Assembly: GCF_900094555.1 (NCBI RefSeq)
Contig: NZ_FMAC01000017.1
Coordinates: 1 to 64,000 of the forward strand
Origin: Martinezella hainanensis
GTDB taxonomy: Bacteria > Pseudomonadota > Alphaproteobacteria > Rhizobiales > Rhizobiaceae
DNA length: 64,000 bases
Direction of reading: 5' to 3'
The notes beneath the pieces were generated by a model. The model was not told where the DNA came from and ran no database searches. It saw only the letters and a program-made list of their open reading frames with translations. The position numbers and the translations under genes are program-made. Below, piece after piece: positions 27,714-36,900 of the stretch (positions are counted from its first letter, which is position 1; each line of letters begins with the position of its first letter).

Positions 27714-28487
27714 ATGGCGGCATCTAGGATACGCGAAAAAATGGCCAATGGCTTCGGCCATCGCCGGCATCGCGAATGGCTCGAACATCTCGATATGCCG
27801 ACCTATGTCATCGGCGACGTCCACGGCCGTTACGATCTCCTGAGCGCGCTGGAACGCAAGATCTTCGCCGATGCTGTAGGGCTGCCCGGCCGCAAGCTCA
27901 TCATCATGCTCGGGGATTTTATCGACCGCGGTCCAGCGTCGGCGCAGGTGGTCGGCCGCCTGATGGCACCGCCGCCGAATGGCTTCGACCGCATCTGCTT
28001 GACCGGCAATCATGAGATGGCGATGCTTTCCTATGTCGATGGCGAGATACCGCTTGAGGATTGGGTGGCGCTTGGCGGCGATGCCACACTTGCCTCCTAT
28101 GGTGTGGATATCCCTCGTCTGCAGCGATTATATCCTAAGCAAAAGAAGCTCGACACCTTTATCCGAACCTGGCTGCCGGACGATCACGTCAATTTCCTGC
28201 GTCGCCTGCCGATCCTGCTGGACACGCCGAAGGCCTTGTTCGTCCATGCCGGCATTGATCCGGATCGGTCGATCGCCGACCAGCAGGACGACGACTTGGT
28301 CTTCATCCGCTCGCGTTTCTACGACAGTGCACAGCCGCTGCCGAAGCTGATCATACATGGCCATACACCGATCCGGCAGGCTGAAGTCAATGGTCTCAGG
28401 CTCAATCTCGATACCGGCGCTTTTCACACCGGCCGGCTGAGCGCGGCCCGGCTATGGCAGGGCCGCATTCACATCACCTCAACTTGA
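27714..28487 (+). CDS. PPP-family serine/threonine phosphatase (ApaH/PrpA-like)
   Basis: This is a calcineurin-like metallophosphoesterase of 257 residues. The metal and catalytic motifs are all present: GDVHGRYDLL (about residue 34), GDFIDRGP (about 66), GNHEMAML (about 98) and IIHGHTP (about 214). These are typical of bacterial PrpA-type protein phosphatases and of ApaH. Start 27714 has AAGG eight bases upstream. It converges tightly on the dehydrogenase gene (7 bases). The natural substrate, phosphoprotein or dinucleoside polyphosphate, is uncertain. Confidence 0.88.
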   Translation: MAASRIREKMANGFGHRRHREWLEHLDMPTYVIGDVHGRYDLLSALERKIFADAVGLPGRKLIIMLGDFIDRGPASAQVVGRLMAPPPNGFDRICLTGNHEMAMLSYVDGEIPLEDWVALGGDATLASYGVDIPRLQRLYPKQKKLDTFIRTWLPDDHVNFLRRLPILLDTPKALFVHAGIDPDRSIADQQDDDLVFIRSRFYDSAQPLPKLIIHGHTPIRQAEVNGLRLNLDTGAFHTGRLSAARLWQGRIHITST

Positions 28488-28494
28488 TAGTCGG

Positions 28495-29976
28495 CTACAG
28501 GTTGCCGATGCAGAGGTACTTCATTTCCAGATAGTCGTCGGCACCGTGGCGCGAGCCTTCGCGGCCGAGGCCCGATTGCTTGATGCCGCCGAAGGGCGCC
28601 GTCTCTGATGACATCAGGCCGGTATTGATGCCGACCATGCCGTATTCCAGCGCTTCCGCCACGCGCCAGACCTTCTTCAGGTCGCCGGCGAAGAAATAGG
28701 CGGCAAGCCCGAATTCGGTGTCGTTCGCCTGGACGATGACATCCTCGACGGTTTCGAAGCGGAAGAGCGGCGCAACGGGGCCGAAGGTTTCCTCGCGGGC
28801 AACCTTCATGCTGCGGTCGACGCCGGTCAGGATCGTCGGCGCGAAGAAGGTGCCGGCACCTTCGATGCGCTTGCCGCCGAGCACGACGCGGGCGCCCTTG
28901 GAGATGGCATCCCGAACATGGTCTTCAGCCTTGGCGACACCCTGCTCGTCGATCAGCGGCCCGACCGTCACACCCGGCTTGAAGCCGTCACCGACGGAAA
29001 GCTCGCCCACCTTGGCGGCAAGCTTGGCGGCAAAGGCGTCGTAGACATTGGATTGGACATAGATGCGGTTGGCGCAGACGCAGGTCTGGCCGGCATTGCG
29101 GTACTTCGAAGCCATCGCCCCTTCGACAGCGGCATCCAGATCGGCATCGTCAAAGACGATGAAAGGCGCATTGCCACCGAGTTCGAGGCTCACCTTCTTG
29201 ATCTGGTCGGCGCACTGGCGCATCAGGATACGGCCGACTTCGGTCGAGCCGGTGAAGCTGATCTTGCGCACCTTCGGATTGCCGCAAAGCTCGCGGCCGA
29301 TCGCCGGGCCGTCGATGCCGACGATGATATTGAGCACGCCGGCCGGAATGCCTGCCTCTTCAGCAAGCACGGCAAGCGCGATCGCCGTCAGTGGCGTCTG
29401 CTCGGCAGGCTTCGAGACGACGGTGCAGCCGACGGCAAGCGCCGGCGCGATCTTGCGGGCGATCATGGCGGCAGGGAAATTCCAGGGCGTGATCGTGCCG
29501 ACAACGCCGACCGGCTGCTTGATGACGACCATGCGCTTGTCGTTGGAGGGGGCGGGGATGGTTTCGCCATAGATGCGCTTGGCCTCTTCCGCGTACCATT
29601 CGACATAGGAGGCGGCGTAGAGGATCTCGCCTCTGGCTTCCGGCAGCGGCTTGCCCATTTCGGCGGTCAGGATCGCCGCCAGCTCATCGGCATTGGCAAT
29701 CATGAGATCGAACCATTTGCGTAAGGTTGCGGCGCGTTCCTTGGCCGGGCGGGCGGCCCAGGAAACCTGGGCGATATAGGCGGCATCGATCGCTGCGGTC
29801 GTCTCGGCAGCTCCCATGTCGGGGAGCGTCGCGAGCACTTCGCCAGTGGCGGGATTGATGACATCGAATGTCTTCGTCGCCCCGCCAGCCGTCCAGACAC
29901 CGTCGATATAGCCGGCGGCGCGCAGGAAGCGCGAGGAGAAAGGCACATGCTTGGTCATTGCTGTTGTAAAGGACAT
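28495..29976 (-). CDS. gabD: NAD(P)-dependent succinate-semialdehyde dehydrogenase
   Basis: This enzyme oxidises succinate semialdehyde to succinate, the second step of GABA catabolism. The 493-residue product has the aldehyde-dehydrogenase fold. Motifs include TPWNFPAAMIARK (cofactor site), FTGSTEVGRIL, the active Glu in LELGGNAPFIVFDDAD and the nucleophile Cys in GQTCVCANR. The ATG at 29976 has GGAG eight bases upstream; a GTG three codons earlier is less likely. It lies 72 bases after gabT on the same strand, so the two form the gabT-gabD operon. Confidence 0.93.
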   Translation of the reverse strand: MSFTTAMTKHVPFSSRFLRAAGYIDGVWTAGGATKTFDVINPATGEVLATLPDMGAAETTAAIDAAYIAQVSWAARPAKERAATLRKWFDLMIANADELAAILTAEMGKPLPEARGEILYAASYVEWYAEEAKRIYGETIPAPSNDKRMVVIKQPVGVVGTITPWNFPAAMIARKIAPALAVGCTVVSKPAEQTPLTAIALAVLAEEAGIPAGVLNIIVGIDGPAIGRELCGNPKVRKISFTGSTEVGRILMRQCADQIKKVSLELGGNAPFIVFDDADLDAAVEGAMASKYRNAGQTCVCANRIYVQSNVYDAFAAKLAAKVGELSVGDGFKPGVTVGPLIDEQGVAKAEDHVRDAISKGARVVLGGKRIEGAGTFFAPTILTGVDRSMKVAREETFGPVAPLFRFETVEDVIVQANDTEFGLAAYFFAGDLKKVWRVAEALEYGMVGINTGLMSSETAPFGGIKQSGLGREGSRHGADDYLEMKYLCIGNL

Positions 29977-30048
29977 GCTATGCACTCCGGCAGGTTTCGC
30001 CCGGCAGGCCGCACGGGCGGATAAAGGGAAATACTTGGATCGCGTCCG

Positions 30049-31320
30049 TTAATGGGAGGCGCTTGCCTCCAGCATCGATGCTTCGAGAATGTCGAGCGCC
30101 TCGCTGAACACGCCGTCCTGAATGGTGATCGGCGAGAGGAAGCGGATGACATTGCCGTGGACGCCGCAGGTCAAAAGGATCAGGCCCTTGTCGAGCGCGA
30201 TCAGGCGAACCTTGTTGGCGAAATCCGCGCTCGGCAGCTTGGTTGTCGCATCGTTGAATTCGACCGCATTCATGAAGCCGGGGCCGCGGATATCGGCGAT
30301 TTCAGGCACCTTGTCACGCAGCGATTCCAGCCGCTGCTTCAGGCGCGAGCCGAGCTGGTTGGCGCGGTCGCATAGGCCCTCGTCGGCGATGACGTCAAGC
30401 ACGGCATGGGCAGCGGCGATGCCAAGCGGATTGCCGCCATAGGTGCCGCCGAGGCCGCCGGGGCCAGGGGCGTCCATCACCTCGGCGCGGCCGGTGACGG
30501 CGGCGAGCGGGAAGCCGCCGGCAAGGCTCTTTGCCATGGTGACGAGATCGGCAGCCACTTCATGGTGATCCATCGCGAACATCTTGCCGGTGCGCGCAAA
30601 GCCGGTCTGCACTTCGTCGGCAATCAAGAGAATGCCGTGCTGGTCGCAGATTTCGCGCAGAGCCTTCATGAAGGCCGCGGGCGCGGGGTAGAAGCCGCCT
30701 TCGCCCTGTACGGGCTCCAGAATGATGGCCGCTACGCGCTGCGGATCGACATCGGCCGCAAAGAGCTTCTTCAGCGTCGCCAGCGATTGCTCGACGCTCA
30801 CGCCGTGCAGCGGCACCGGGAAGGGCGCATGGAAGACATCGCCCGGCATCGGCCCGAAGCCGATCTTGTAGGGCGCGACCTTGCCGGTCAGCGCCATGCC
30901 CATGAAGGTGCGGCCGTGGAAGCCGCCGCCGAAAGCTATGATGGCTGAACGGCCGGTGGCGGCGCGGGCGATCTTGACGGCGTTTTCGACCGCTTCCGCA
31001 CCCGTCGTCACGAAGATCGTCTTCTTGGCGAAATCGCCGGGAACGATCGCGTTCAACCGCTCGGCGAGATGCACATAGCTCTCATAGGGCACCACCTGAT
31101 GGCAGGTGTGGGTGAATCGGTCGAGCTGTTCCTTGACGGCGGCAATGACGCGCGGATGGCGGTGGCCGGTATTCACGACGGCGATGCCGGAGGCGAAATC
31201 GATATAGCGATGCCCTTCCTTGTCCCAGATCTCGGCGTTTTCGGCGCGATCGGCATAGATCTGCGTCGTCATGCCGACGCCGCGGGAAATGGCGGCATTC
31301 TTCCGCTCGGTCAGGGTCAT
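30049..31320 (-). CDS. gabT: 4-aminobutyrate aminotransferase
   Basis: This PLP-dependent class III transaminase converts GABA and 2-oxoglutarate to succinate semialdehyde and glutamate. It is 423 residues long, the usual family length. Visible motifs are GGFHGRTFMGMALTG, the cofactor Asp in LIADEVQTGFARTG, the Schiff-base Lys in VTMAKSLAGGFPLAAVTG and GGTYGGNPLG. It is first in the operon with gabD and divergent from the MerR-XRE-cupin regulator. Three palindromes lie in the shared promoter region. Confidence 0.94.
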   Translation of the reverse strand: MTLTERKNAAISRGVGMTTQIYADRAENAEIWDKEGHRYIDFASGIAVVNTGHRHPRVIAAVKEQLDRFTHTCHQVVPYESYVHLAERLNAIVPGDFAKKTIFVTTGAEAVENAVKIARAATGRSAIIAFGGGFHGRTFMGMALTGKVAPYKIGFGPMPGDVFHAPFPVPLHGVSVEQSLATLKKLFAADVDPQRVAAIILEPVQGEGGFYPAPAAFMKALREICDQHGILLIADEVQTGFARTGKMFAMDHHEVAADLVTMAKSLAGGFPLAAVTGRAEVMDAPGPGGLGGTYGGNPLGIAAAHAVLDVIADEGLCDRANQLGSRLKQRLESLRDKVPEIADIRGPGFMNAVEFNDATTKLPSADFANKVRLIALDKGLILLTCGVHGNVIRFLSPITIQDGVFSEALDILEASMLEASASH

Positions 31321-31354
31321 TGCAGTGGCTCCCAGAAGGTCGTTTTCGAATTAT

Positions 31355-31373
31355 CTTGCAGAACTTCTGCAAG
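31355..31373. promoter_or_regulatory. 19-bp palindrome upstream of gabT
   Basis: CTTGCAGAACTTCTGCAAG is a perfect palindrome about a central C, 35 bases before the gabT start. This is a strong candidate operator for the divergent regulator. MerR-type sites are usually dyads of about this length. Confidence 0.5.
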
Positions 31374-31386
31374 TTATTTACAAAAC

Positions 31387-31407
31387 TCCTACATTTTTCC
31401 TGTAGGA
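31387..31407. promoter_or_regulatory. 7-bp dyad TCCTACA-N7-TGTAGGA
   Basis: Perfect 7-bp arms (31387-31393 and 31401-31407) around a T-rich spacer lie 67 bases upstream of gabT. This could be a second binding site or a hairpin in the 5' leader. Confidence 0.4.
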
Positions 31408-31525
31408 TTTCAAGCGGGATTTTGTGTTGGTGACAAGAATGCGCCGAAGGCTCGCATACAACGTCACGTCTCCTTTTATGGCGGCTAGGGGGACGCCGTA
31501 GCATCTTGAAAAGCGGCAGGATTTC

Positions 31526-31539
31526 TTAAATCGATTTAA
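31526..31539. promoter_or_regulatory. Palindrome TTAAATCGATTTAA upstream of the gab regulator
   Basis: This perfect 14-bp AT-rich palindrome lies 67 bases before the regulator start at 31607. It is flanked by TTTC and AGAA, which nearly extend it. It may be an autoregulatory site, different in sequence from the gabT-proximal dyads. Confidence 0.4.
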
Positions 31540-31606
31540 AGAATTGTGCAGCAGGCGCCCTTCCATGCTAAACGGATCGAAAGACAAAAATCAGGGATAT
31601 TGGCAA

Positions 31607-32437
31607 ATGAGCAGCATCGAGCCCGAGCGCTATCCTGTGCGCTACAAGGTGGCGGAAGCGGCGCGTCTTGCCGGCGTATCGGCCTCCACCTTGCGTCTAT
31701 GGGAAAGCCAGGGGCTTGTAGTTCCTTCCCGCTCCGAGACTGGCCATCGCCAATATAGCGCAGAGGACGTGGCGCGGCTGAAGCGCATTTCCTGGTTCCG
31801 CGCCGAACGTGGCCTCAATCCGGCGGCGATCCGCGAGGCGCTTGAGACGGAGGAGGGGAATGCCACCGGCGCGGAGAATGGCGAACAACCGGCATCCTCG
31901 GATATCGGCCGCAGGCTCCGCTCGCTGCGACATGCCGCCGGCAAGACGCTGGAGCAGGTCGCAGCCGACATGGGCATGACCTCCTCGACGCTCTCGACCC
32001 TGGAGCGCACATCGCAGGGCGTCAGCTTCAAGACCCTGCATGATCTCGCGGACTATTACGGCACGACGGTATCGCGCCTGTCAGGTGAGGAGCGGGAGGA
32101 TGTTCCCGCGCTCATCCGGTCCGGCGAATGGCGTGCCTGGCCGGCGACGACACCCGGCGTCACCGTGCAACTGCTCGCTGAAGGCAGGACGATGATGGAT
32201 TGCCACCGCTTCGTACTCGCGCCCGGCGCGGCGAGCGAGGGCGCCTATCGCCATGAGGGTGAGGAGTTCATCCATGTCCTTGCCGGACGTCTGGAGCTGG
32301 TGCTCGACAGCGACCAGTTCTTCGATCTCATGGCCGGCGATTCCCTCTATTTCGAAAGCCGGCGCTATCATTCCTGGCGCAACCGCCATGATGGTGAGAC
32401 CATATTGCTCTGGATCAACACGCCGCCGACATTTTGA
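31607..32437 (+). CDS. MerR-type HTH + XRE HTH + cupin regulator
   Basis: This 276-residue regulator has three domains. A MerR-like winged helix (about residues 9-78, KVAEAARLAGVSASTLRLWE) comes first. An XRE/Cro-type helix-turn-helix (about 102-160, RLRSLRHAAGKTLEQVAADM) follows, and a C-terminal cupin is at about 190-270 (HEGEEFIHVLAGRLELVLD). XRE-cupin regulators of amino acid and polyamine catabolism are well known (PuuR type); the added N-terminal MerR domain is less usual. It is divergent from gabT and probably controls gabTD by sensing GABA or a related compound. The start is uncertain between 31607 and upstream codons. Confidence 0.85.
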   Translation: MSSIEPERYPVRYKVAEAARLAGVSASTLRLWESQGLVVPSRSETGHRQYSAEDVARLKRISWFRAERGLNPAAIREALETEEGNATGAENGEQPASSDIGRRLRSLRHAAGKTLEQVAADMGMTSSTLSTLERTSQGVSFKTLHDLADYYGTTVSRLSGEEREDVPALIRSGEWRAWPATTPGVTVQLLAEGRTMMDCHRFVLAPGAASEGAYRHEGEEFIHVLAGRLELVLDSDQFFDLMAGDSLYFESRRYHSWRNRHDGETILLWINTPPTF

Positions 32438-32519
32438 ACGGCGCTGGTATGGTTCTCATCCTGTCTGTTCTATAGAACGGACGAAAATCGAATTCTGAAG
32501 ACCGAGCCGGGAGAATCTC

Positions 32520-33146
32520 ATGGCCGCCACCATCCGTTATCACGAAGGCGATATTTCTGCCGAAGATGCCGCCCGCTACACCGGCGCCATAGCCATAGAC
32601 ACCGAAACCCTCGGTCTCGTTCCACGCCGCGACCGGCTTTGCCTCGTGCAGCTTTCGCCGGGCGACGGTACGGCTGACGTCATCCGCATCGCCGCCGGCC
32701 AGAAGCAGGCGCCCAATCTCGTCGCCATGCTCGCCGACCCGACGCACCAGAAGATCTTTCATTACGGCCGCTTCGACATCGCCGTCCTGTTCCATACGTT
32801 CGGCGTCACCACGACGCCGGTCTTCTGCACCAAGATCGCCTCGCGCCTCTGCCGCACCTATACCGACCGTCACGGACTGAAGGACAATCTCAAGGAAATG
32901 CTCGACGTCGATATTTCCAAGGCACAGCAGTCGTCCGACTGGGCGGCGGAAACGCTCTCGCCGGCGCAGCTCGAATATGCTGCCTCCGACGTGCTTTATC
33001 TGCATGCGCTGCGCGAAAAGCTGACGCAACGCCTGCTGCGCGATGGCCGTATGGACTATGCGGATGACTGCTTCGCCTTTCTGCCGACGCGGGCCAAGCT
33101 CGACCTTCTCGGCTGGGAAGAGGCGGATATCTTCGCACATAGCTGA
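32520..33146 (+). CDS. rnd: Ribonuclease D, short form
   Basis: This is a DEDDy-family 3'-to-5' exoribonuclease acting on tRNA precursors and other stable RNA ends. The 208-residue product has only the exonuclease domain: ExoI AIDTETLGL, ExoII HYGRFDIAVL and ExoIII YAASDVLYLHAL. The C-terminal HRDC domains of E. coli RNase D are missing, which is usual for the short alphaproteobacterial form. GGAG lies seven bases before the ATG. Confidence 0.9.
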   Translation: MAATIRYHEGDISAEDAARYTGAIAIDTETLGLVPRRDRLCLVQLSPGDGTADVIRIAAGQKQAPNLVAMLADPTHQKIFHYGRFDIAVLFHTFGVTTTPVFCTKIASRLCRTYTDRHGLKDNLKEMLDVDISKAQQSSDWAAETLSPAQLEYAASDVLYLHALREKLTQRLLRDGRMDYADDCFAFLPTRAKLDLLGWEEADIFAHS

Positions 33147-33385
33147 TTGCTTCGCTTGCAGGGCGAAATCCAGGGGCCGGCGTCGCGGAAGTGGCATCGG
33201 CCCTCTTAATTTAGTGATCTGTTAAGGATTCGACTGCTATTTTGCGGATGATTTCCAGTTCCGCGCGTTCGCGCCTCGCCACTTCGGTCATCCGGCGCTA
33301 GGAAATGTACCGGCCGCATGAGCGGTCCTGGATTGAACCTGCCCTCCCGCTTCCATCGTCGCCTTGCCAGACAAAGGAGCATGTC

Positions 33386-35092
33386 ATGTTGCTTCCCGTT
33401 GGTGCCGTGTCCGCTGTGGGTGTGTCCATTGAGAAGCCGATTGCCGCAACGGCTGAGACCTCCGGGCTTCAGACGACGGCAACGCCACTCGCTGTTCTGT
33501 CGAGCACCGTTAATGCCAGCGTCGAAGGCAAGCTGAACATGCTGCTGGTCGCGGCCCGCGAGCGCATGCTCGACAGCTTGCTCTCCGCGATCGATGCCGC
33601 CAGCAAGGTGGTGAATGTTTCCCGAGAGCCGGGTGAGAGCAATACCGCCTATGCGCAGCGCGTTGCCGCCGCAATCCGCAGCCTGACCCCGCCGCAGCTC
33701 GCCGTTGCGCAACAACGGCTGGACGCGCAGATGAGGACGCCGGTGCCGTTGCCGCTTCTGGCAGCGGCTTTGGAGGACCCTGAAAGCCCGCAGGCGGTGC
33801 AGCTGGCTCTCAGCCTTGAGCAGGCATCGACCGTCGAGCCGGACGCCGTGTTGAAGGCGGTCGTCAATTCCTATGGGCAGAATGCCGGCGAGGTGGAAAC
33901 GCCGGCCACCCAGGCACCGACATCGGCGCCGCTGCAGAAAGCGGCCGATCTGGCCGCCCTGGCAACGGCGCTTGCGGTTGCGGAAGAATCGGCTTCCGCT
34001 ATACCCGCGCCTACGCCTACGCCTACGCCTACGCCTACGACGACCACGCCAGCCACGGCCCAGCCTGCCGCACAGCCGGCACCTTCGGCACAGCAGCCGT
34101 CGCAACCGGGTTCCCTTGCTCAATCTCCATCGGCGCCGGCCGTTGGCCAGGCCACTTTGGCGCAGACGGCCCAAGCACAGACAGTCGCGCAAAATGGAGC
34201 CATCATCGTTCCGCAAGCCGCGCCTGCTGGCAGCATTGCCGTCGCAACCTCTCCTTCCATGCTTGCGTCTCTTGTCGATGATCTGACCGCAGGCGTGCTG
34301 TTGACGGCGATCGCCGCCGAGGCTGAACTTCCGACCGAAGTCGCATTGATCCGGTCGCCGCTGACGCCACCGCCGGTGCCGCGCGACATCCAGCAGATAG
34401 AAGCCGATATCAAACAGGGCCTGCAGGTCGTCATCAGCCCGCCGGCAATGGCGACCGATGCCGATCTTCTGCAAATCATCAGCAATCCCTCTTCTTCCAT
34501 CGAGAAGATCATCGCTCAGGCGCTGACCGGCAATACCGCGGCGCAGGCATCGTCCGCGCAGCCGCCGGCCGCCAATGAAGGCCCCAAGAGCCCGGTTTCG
34601 TTGGCGGCCATGCCGGTGTCATTGGCGGAAGAACCCGAAACATCAGGTGCCCTTGCCCTAGCTTCCGGCAAGCCGCCGTTGCAGACGTCGTCCGTAACGC
34701 CGATGGCGGTGTATGAGGCTGCGGAGCAGGCAACGATATCGGCGCCCCTGCCGCTCGGCGTTCCCTTCGTCGTGGCGAATTATCTGCCGCTCGACGCCCC
34801 CGGCAAGAACAGCGAATCGAAATTGCTCAATCGCGTCGATCCCGTCGGCGATGAGGAGGGCGGACAAGCTCAGGACGAGGAAACCCCGCAAGGCCAGGAT
34901 GAAGAGCAGGCTCATGCGGAGGAATCGTCAGCACAAGCAGAGGGCGAAGCATCCGATGAAGCGGAAGCCGGTCCGACCTCCGCTGGGGACAATAATGTCA
35001 GACCGGAACTCGTTGCCTTGCCCCAGCCTTTGCGCGATCCTCTGCACGACCGCGCCTTCGATTTCTATCGGCGCATGGTGGCCTGGGAATAG
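33386..35092 (+). CDS. Large low-complexity protein of unknown function
   Basis: This 568-residue protein shows no family I recognise. It is rich in Ala, Pro, Gln, Thr and Glu. An N-terminal helical part (residues 30-170) has a plausible fold. A Pro/Thr/Gln linker follows (about 190-270), with an APTPTPTPTPTTTT run from a hexanucleotide repeat. A helical stretch at about 290-370 and an acidic Glu/Gln tail (490-540) complete it. No signal peptide or membrane helix is clear. The composition recalls FliK-like hook-length proteins, but no flagellar genes are near. Start 33386 has GGAG six bases upstream. It ends at a bidirectional terminator shared with rpsA. Confidence 0.7.
   Translation: MLLPVGAVSAVGVSIEKPIAATAETSGLQTTATPLAVLSSTVNASVEGKLNMLLVAARERMLDSLLSAIDAASKVVNVSREPGESNTAYAQRVAAAIRSLTPPQLAVAQQRLDAQMRTPVPLPLLAAALEDPESPQAVQLALSLEQASTVEPDAVLKAVVNSYGQNAGEVETPATQAPTSAPLQKAADLAALATALAVAEESASAIPAPTPTPTPTPTTTTPATAQPAAQPAPSAQQPSQPGSLAQSPSAPAVGQATLAQTAQAQTVAQNGAIIVPQAAPAGSIAVATSPSMLASLVDDLTAGVLLTAIAAEAELPTEVALIRSPLTPPPVPRDIQQIEADIKQGLQVVISPPAMATDADLLQIISNPSSSIEKIIAQALTGNTAAQASSAQPPAANEGPKSPVSLAAMPVSLAEEPETSGALALASGKPPLQTSSVTPMAVYEAAEQATISAPLPLGVPFVVANYLPLDAPGKNSESKLLNRVDPVGDEEGGQAQDEETPQGQDEEQAHAEESSAQAEGEASDEAEAGPTSAGDNNVRPELVALPQPLRDPLHDRAFDFYRRMVAWE
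34010..34039 (+). repeat. Five tandem copies of CCTACG inside a gene
   Basis: Five exact 6-base units encode a Pro-Thr run in the low-complexity protein. Length change by slippage would keep the frame, since the unit is six bases. Confidence 0.85.
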
Positions 35093-35145
35093 GCGACCTC
35101 GCAACGGACAGGCGGCGTGGATGCTGCATGACGGACATAAGAAAA

Positions 35146-35175
35146 ACCCGCCGGATCGCTCCGGCGGGTCTTTTG
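35146..35175. terminator. Bidirectional intrinsic terminator
   Basis: A 10-bp perfect stem ACCCGCCGGA/TCCGGCGGGT with loop TCGC has CTTTTGTTT on the plus side and an A run (U run on minus) on the other. It serves the convergent low-complexity gene and rpsA. Confidence 0.9.
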
Positions 35176-35196
35176 TTTCCAGGCTTCGACCGAAGA

Positions 35197-36900
35197 TTAT
35201 TCGGCGTTGCGGTTCTTCAGAGCCGCACCCAGGATGTCGCCGAGCGAAGCGCCCGAGTCGGACGAACCGAACTGAGCAACGGCTTCCTTCTCTTCTGCGA
35301 TTTCCAGAGCCTTGATGGACAGCATGATCTTGCGGTCCTTCTTGGAGAAGTTGGTGACGCGAGCGTCGACAACCTGACCAACCGAGAAGCGCTCAGGGCG
35401 CTGCTCGTCACGGTCACGCGACAGATCGGCGCGGCGGATGAACGAGGTGATGTCTTCGTGGCTGACGAGCTTCACTTCGATGCCGCCGTCGTTGACTGCG
35501 ATGACTTCGCAGGAAACGACTGCATTCTTGCGCAGGTCGCCGGAAGCGGCTGCTTCGCCGACTGCGTCCTTGCCGAGCTGCTTGATGCCGAGCGAGATGC
35601 GTTCCTTCTCGACGTCGACGTCGAGAACGACGGCCTTGACCACGTCACCCTTGTTGTACTCTTCGATGACCTGCTCGCCCGGACGGTTCCAGTCGAGGTC
35701 GGAGAGGTGAACCATGCCGTCCACATCGCCGTCGAGGCCGATGAACAGGCCGAATTCGGTCTTGTTCTTGACTTCGCCTTCGACTTCGGTGCCAGCCGGA
35801 TGGTTGCGGGCGAATGCTGCCCACGGGTTTTCCAGCGTCTGCTTCAGGCCGAGCGAGATACGACGCTTGGTCGGATCGACTTCGAGAACGACAACTTCGA
35901 CTTCCTGGCTCGTGGACAGGATCTTGCCGGGGTGAACGTTCTTCTTGGTCCAGGACATTTCCGAGATGTGGATGAGGCCTTCGATGCCCGGCTCCAGCTC
36001 GACGAACGCACCGTAGTCGGTGATGTTCGTAACGGTACCGGAAATCTTCTTGCCTTCCGGATACTTGGCCTGGATGCCATCCCACGGATCGCTCTCGAGC
36101 TGCTTCATGCCGAGCGAGATGCGGTGGGTTTCCTGGTTGATGCGGATGATCTGTACCTTGACCTGTTGGCCGATGGACAGGATTTCCGACGGATGGTTCA
36201 CACGGCGCCATGCCATGTCGGTGACGTGCAGCAGGCCGTCGATGCCGCCGAGGTCAACGAACGCACCGTAATCGGTGATGTTCTTGACGACGCCGTCAAC
36301 AACCTGGCCTTCTTCGAGGTTCTGAACGATTTCAGAACGCTGCTCGGCACGGGACTCTTCCAGAACCGTACGACGCGAAACGACGATGTTGCCGCGGCGC
36401 TTGTCCATCTTCAGGATTTCGAAGGGCTGCGGGTTATGCATCAGCGGGGTAACGTCGCGGATCGGACGGATGTCGACCTGCGAACGCGGCAGGAAGGCGA
36501 TAGCGCCGTCGAGATCGACGGTGAAGCCGCCCTTGACCTGGTTGAAGATGACGCCTTCAACGCGCTCGCCAGCTTCGAACTTGGCTTCGAGCTTGATCCA
36601 GCTTTCTTCGCGGCGAGCCTTTTCGCGCGACAGAACAGCTTCGCCAAGTGCGTTTTCGATGCGCTCGACGTAGACTTCGACTTCATCGCCAACCTTGAGC
36701 GTGCCGTCCTTGGCGCGTGCACCGAATTCCTTCAGCGCGATGCGGCCTTCGACCTTGAGGCCGACGTCCACAACAGCGACATCCTTTTCGATGGCGGTGA
36801 TGATGCCCTTGGTGACATAGCCTTCAGCCAGATCGTTCTTGGCAAAGGATTCTTCGAGAAGGGCCGCGAAATCTTCGCGAGAGGGGGAAGTTACAGACAT
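35197..36900 (-). CDS. rpsA: 30S ribosomal protein S1
   Basis: Ribosomal protein S1 binds mRNA at the 30S subunit and helps initiate translation. The 567-residue product has six S1 domains in order: about residues 30-95, 110-180, 200-270, 285-355, 370-445 and 460-530. Typical blocks are VDGVVKNITDYGAFVDLGGIDGLLHVTDMAW and the near-repeat IHISEMSWTKK. The start MSVTSPSREDF at 36900 with AGGAG five bases upstream replaces the longer frame. It lies 181 bases after cmk in the same direction, as in many proteobacteria. Confidence 0.96.
   Translation of the reverse strand: MSVTSPSREDFAALLEESFAKNDLAEGYVTKGIITAIEKDVAVVDVGLKVEGRIALKEFGARAKDGTLKVGDEVEVYVERIENALGEAVLSREKARREESWIKLEAKFEAGERVEGVIFNQVKGGFTVDLDGAIAFLPRSQVDIRPIRDVTPLMHNPQPFEILKMDKRRGNIVVSRRTVLEESRAEQRSEIVQNLEEGQVVDGVVKNITDYGAFVDLGGIDGLLHVTDMAWRRVNHPSEILSIGQQVKVQIIRINQETHRISLGMKQLESDPWDGIQAKYPEGKKISGTVTNITDYGAFVELEPGIEGLIHISEMSWTKKNVHPGKILSTSQEVEVVVLEVDPTKRRISLGLKQTLENPWAAFARNHPAGTEVEGEVKNKTEFGLFIGLDGDVDGMVHLSDLDWNRPGEQVIEEYNKGDVVKAVVLDVDVEKERISLGIKQLGKDAVGEAAASGDLRKNAVVSCEVIAVNDGGIEVKLVSHEDITSFIRRADLSRDRDEQRPERFSVGQVVDARVTNFSKKDRKIMLSIKALEIAEEKEAVAQFGSSDSGASLGDILGAALKNRNAE

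Noticed and set aside
34010..34039. Possible short CRISPR or minisatellite locus
   Set aside because: The six-base units are contiguous with no spacers and lie within a coding frame as a Pro-Thr run.
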